A stretch of DNA of 5,433 nucleotides from NCBI GenBank assembly GCA_023257525.1, contig JALRCB010000065.1:1-5433 (forward strand), in the 5' to 3' direction. A program made the position numbers and the translations under genes. How positions within the stretch are numbered: the stretch's first letter is position 1; each line of letters begins with the position of its first letter. The stretch is from Candidatus Nanopelagicales bacterium (GTDB taxonomy: Bacteria; Actinomycetota; Actinomycetes; S36-B12; UBA5976). Below the pieces are notes generated by a model. It saw only the letters and a list, made by a program, of their open reading frames with translations, was not told the DNA's origin and did not search any database. Positions 4,112 through 5,433 of the stretch are shown piece after piece.

Positions 4112-5433
4112 GTGAGTAGCCTCAATTCATTCCAGGCCCAATCTGATCTAGTTGTGGGCGGGGAAACCTTCACGATTTTTCGACTGGATGCTTTGCCCGG
4201 CACGCAACGCCTGCCGTTTACTCACAAAGTTCTGCTTGAGAACTTATTGCGCACTGAAGACGGCGCAAATGTCACAGCAGCCCAAATTCAAACTTTGGCC
4301 AGTTGGGATGCGCAAGCCGAACCAACTGATGAGATTCAGTTCACTCCAGCCCGCGTGATCATGCAGGACTTCACTGGTGTGCCTTGTGTCGTCGACTTGG
4401 CAACTATGCGTGAGGCATTTACTGAACTAGGTGGCGATCCAAATCGCATTAATCCACTTGCTCCCGCTGAATTAGTAATCGATCACTCAGTTATCGCAGA
4501 TTTCTTTGGAAACAATCAAGCCGAAGCAAAAAACGTTGACCTTGAATACGAACGCAACGGTGAGCGCTACAAGTTTTTGCGTTGGGGTCAAGATGCCTTT
4601 GATGATTTTAAAGTTGTTCCGCCAGGCACCGGCATTGTGCACCAAGTAAACATCGAAGCTCTTGCGCGCGTTGTAATGGTTCGTAACGGGATGGCTTACC
4701 CAGATAGCTGCGTTGGTACAGACTCACACACAACAATGGTCAATGGACTTGGCGTCTTGGGTTGGGGAGTAGGTGGCATCGAGGCCGAAGCCGCAATGCT
4801 TGGTCAGCCAGTTTCAATGTTGATCCCACGTGTTGTTGGTTTCAAACTGTTTGGACAAATGCAACCAGGCACTACTGCTACCGACTTAGTTCTGACAATT
4901 ACTGAAATGCTTCGTAAGCACGGAGTTGTTGGCAAGTTTGTTGAGTTCTATGGCGAAGGCGTTACTGCTGTCTCACTTGCAAATCGTGCAACTATCGGAA
5001 ACATGAGTCCGGAATATGGATCAACCGCTGCGATCTTCCCGATTGACGAAGAAACTTTGAACTACATGCGACTAACTGGTCGTCCGGAGTCTCAACTTGC
5101 ACTTGTTAAGGCTTACGCCCAAGAGCAAGGACTATGGCATAACCCAGCAATCGAGCCGGTGTATTCCGAATACATCGAACTTGATTTAGGTTCCGTAACA
5201 CCTTCGATTGCCGGACCTAAGCGACCACAAGATCGCGTTGAGCTTTCTAATGCCGGGCCAGCTTTTGAATCAGCAGTGCAGACTTACACACAGGATCGCG
5301 CCAAGACTGGAAGCGTTTCACTGAACGGCGAGAACTTTGATGTTGCTCATGGCTCGGTTGTAATTGCGGCGATCACTTCCTGCACAAACACTTCAAACCC
5401 TTCAGTCATGATGGCCGCTGGGCTATTGGCAAA
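4112..5433 (+). CDS. acnA: aconitate hydratase A, N-terminal half (3' end beyond window)
   Basis: Aconitase interconverts citrate and isocitrate through cis-aconitate in the TCA cycle, using a [4Fe-4S] cluster. The frame opens at GTG 4112 and is uninterrupted for 440 codons. Full AcnA/IRP-type proteins are about 890-940 residues, so roughly half is present. Recognisable blocks in order are RLPFTHKVLLENLLR (33-47), the MQDFTGVPCVVDLATMR stretch, INPLAPAELVIDHSV, the PPGTGIVHQVN stretch, the highly conserved GTDSHTTMVNGLGVLGWGVG with GIEAEAAMLGQP, LANRATIGNMSPEYGSTAAI, and ITSCTNTSNPSVM. In the last block, C424 is the first cluster cysteine; the second and third lie beyond the edge. The length of the N-terminal domain and these motifs point to AcnA, not AcnB. 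It has its own strong ribosome site and a palindromic operator candidate just upstream, so it is probably regulated separately from the preceding genes. Confidence 0.97.
   Translation, partial: MSSLNSFQAQSDLVVGGETFTIFRLDALPGTQRLPFTHKVLLENLLRTEDGANVTAAQIQTLASWDAQAEPTDEIQFTPARVIMQDFTGVPCVVDLATMREAFTELGGDPNRINPLAPAELVIDHSVIADFFGNNQAEAKNVDLEYERNGERYKFLRWGQDAFDDFKVVPPGTGIVHQVNIEALARVVMVRNGMAYPDSCVGTDSHTTMVNGLGVLGWGVGGIEAEAAMLGQPVSMLIPRVVGFKLFGQMQPGTTATDLVLTITEMLRKHGVVGKFVEFYGEGVTAVSLANRATIGNMSPEYGSTAAIFPIDEETLNYMRLTGRPESQLALVKAYAQEQGLWHNPAIEPVYSEYIELDLGSVTPSIAGPKRPQDRVELSNAGPAFESAVQTYTQDRAKTGSVSLNGENFDVAHGSVVIAAITSCTNTSNPSVMMAAGLLA

Noticed and set aside
4152..4358. A 68-codon plus-strand frame inside acnA.
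   Set aside because: It lies in another frame over conserved aconitase motifs, so it is a shadow.
1..5433. A new defence, mobile or CRISPR-like system.
   Set aside because: All long frames are accounted for by conserved housekeeping or DUF families of the actinobacterial core. There are no direct-repeat arrays, transposases, integrases, toxin-antitoxin pairs or compositional breaks that I can see.

Overview
This window is an ordinary, tightly packed piece of actinobacterial core chromosome. The diagnosis rests on gene content. Divergent DUF3093 and dut, then DUF3710, DUF3159, a TRAM-domain RNA methyltransferase and an AcnA-type aconitase form a neighbourhood typical of Actinomycetota. From memory, the equivalent Mycobacterium tuberculosis block runs around Rv2689c-Rv2698. 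GC content is only in the mid-to-upper 40s percent, judged by counting a few lines. Intergenic gaps are very short. Low GC plus compactness suggest a streamlined lineage, such as the freshwater Nanopelagicales (acI) or relatives. That placement is inference and not proven here.

Layout. Positions 385-1 (minus strand) hold a 5'-complete, 3'-truncated DUF3093 membrane protein. A 72-bp divergent intergenic region (386-457) follows. From 458 to 4039 the plus strand carries five genes in a row: a PaaI-like hotdog thioesterase (458-1051), dut (1048-1494), a DUF3710 protein (1508-2128), a six-helix DUF3159 membrane protein (2173-2856) and a TRAM/Fe-S RNA m5U-type methyltransferase (2849 or 2837-4039). 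After a 72-bp gap (4040-4111), acnA starts with GTG at 4112 and runs off the right edge just after its first iron-sulfur cysteine.

How the genes relate. The first three plus-strand genes look translationally coupled: there is a 4-nt ATGA overlap at PaaI/dut, and two chained ATGA junctions at dut/DUF3710. DUF3159 has no Shine-Dalgarno and may have its own leaderless promoter; it overlaps the methyltransferase gene. dut cleans the nucleotide pool by turning dUTP into dUMP. The methyltransferase modifies RNA uridines, and aconitase serves the TCA cycle. The three DUF proteins have no assigned function, and I do not invent one.

The strongest non-coding signal is a perfect 18-bp palindrome (4080-4097) between the methyltransferase and acnA. 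It lies directly downstream of a TAGAAT -10-like box and is most likely a transcription-factor operator for aconitase. I found no tRNA, rRNA, CRISPR array, insertion sequence, prophage or defence genes, and no convincing new multi-gene system. There is no gene-free stretch longer than 300 bases.
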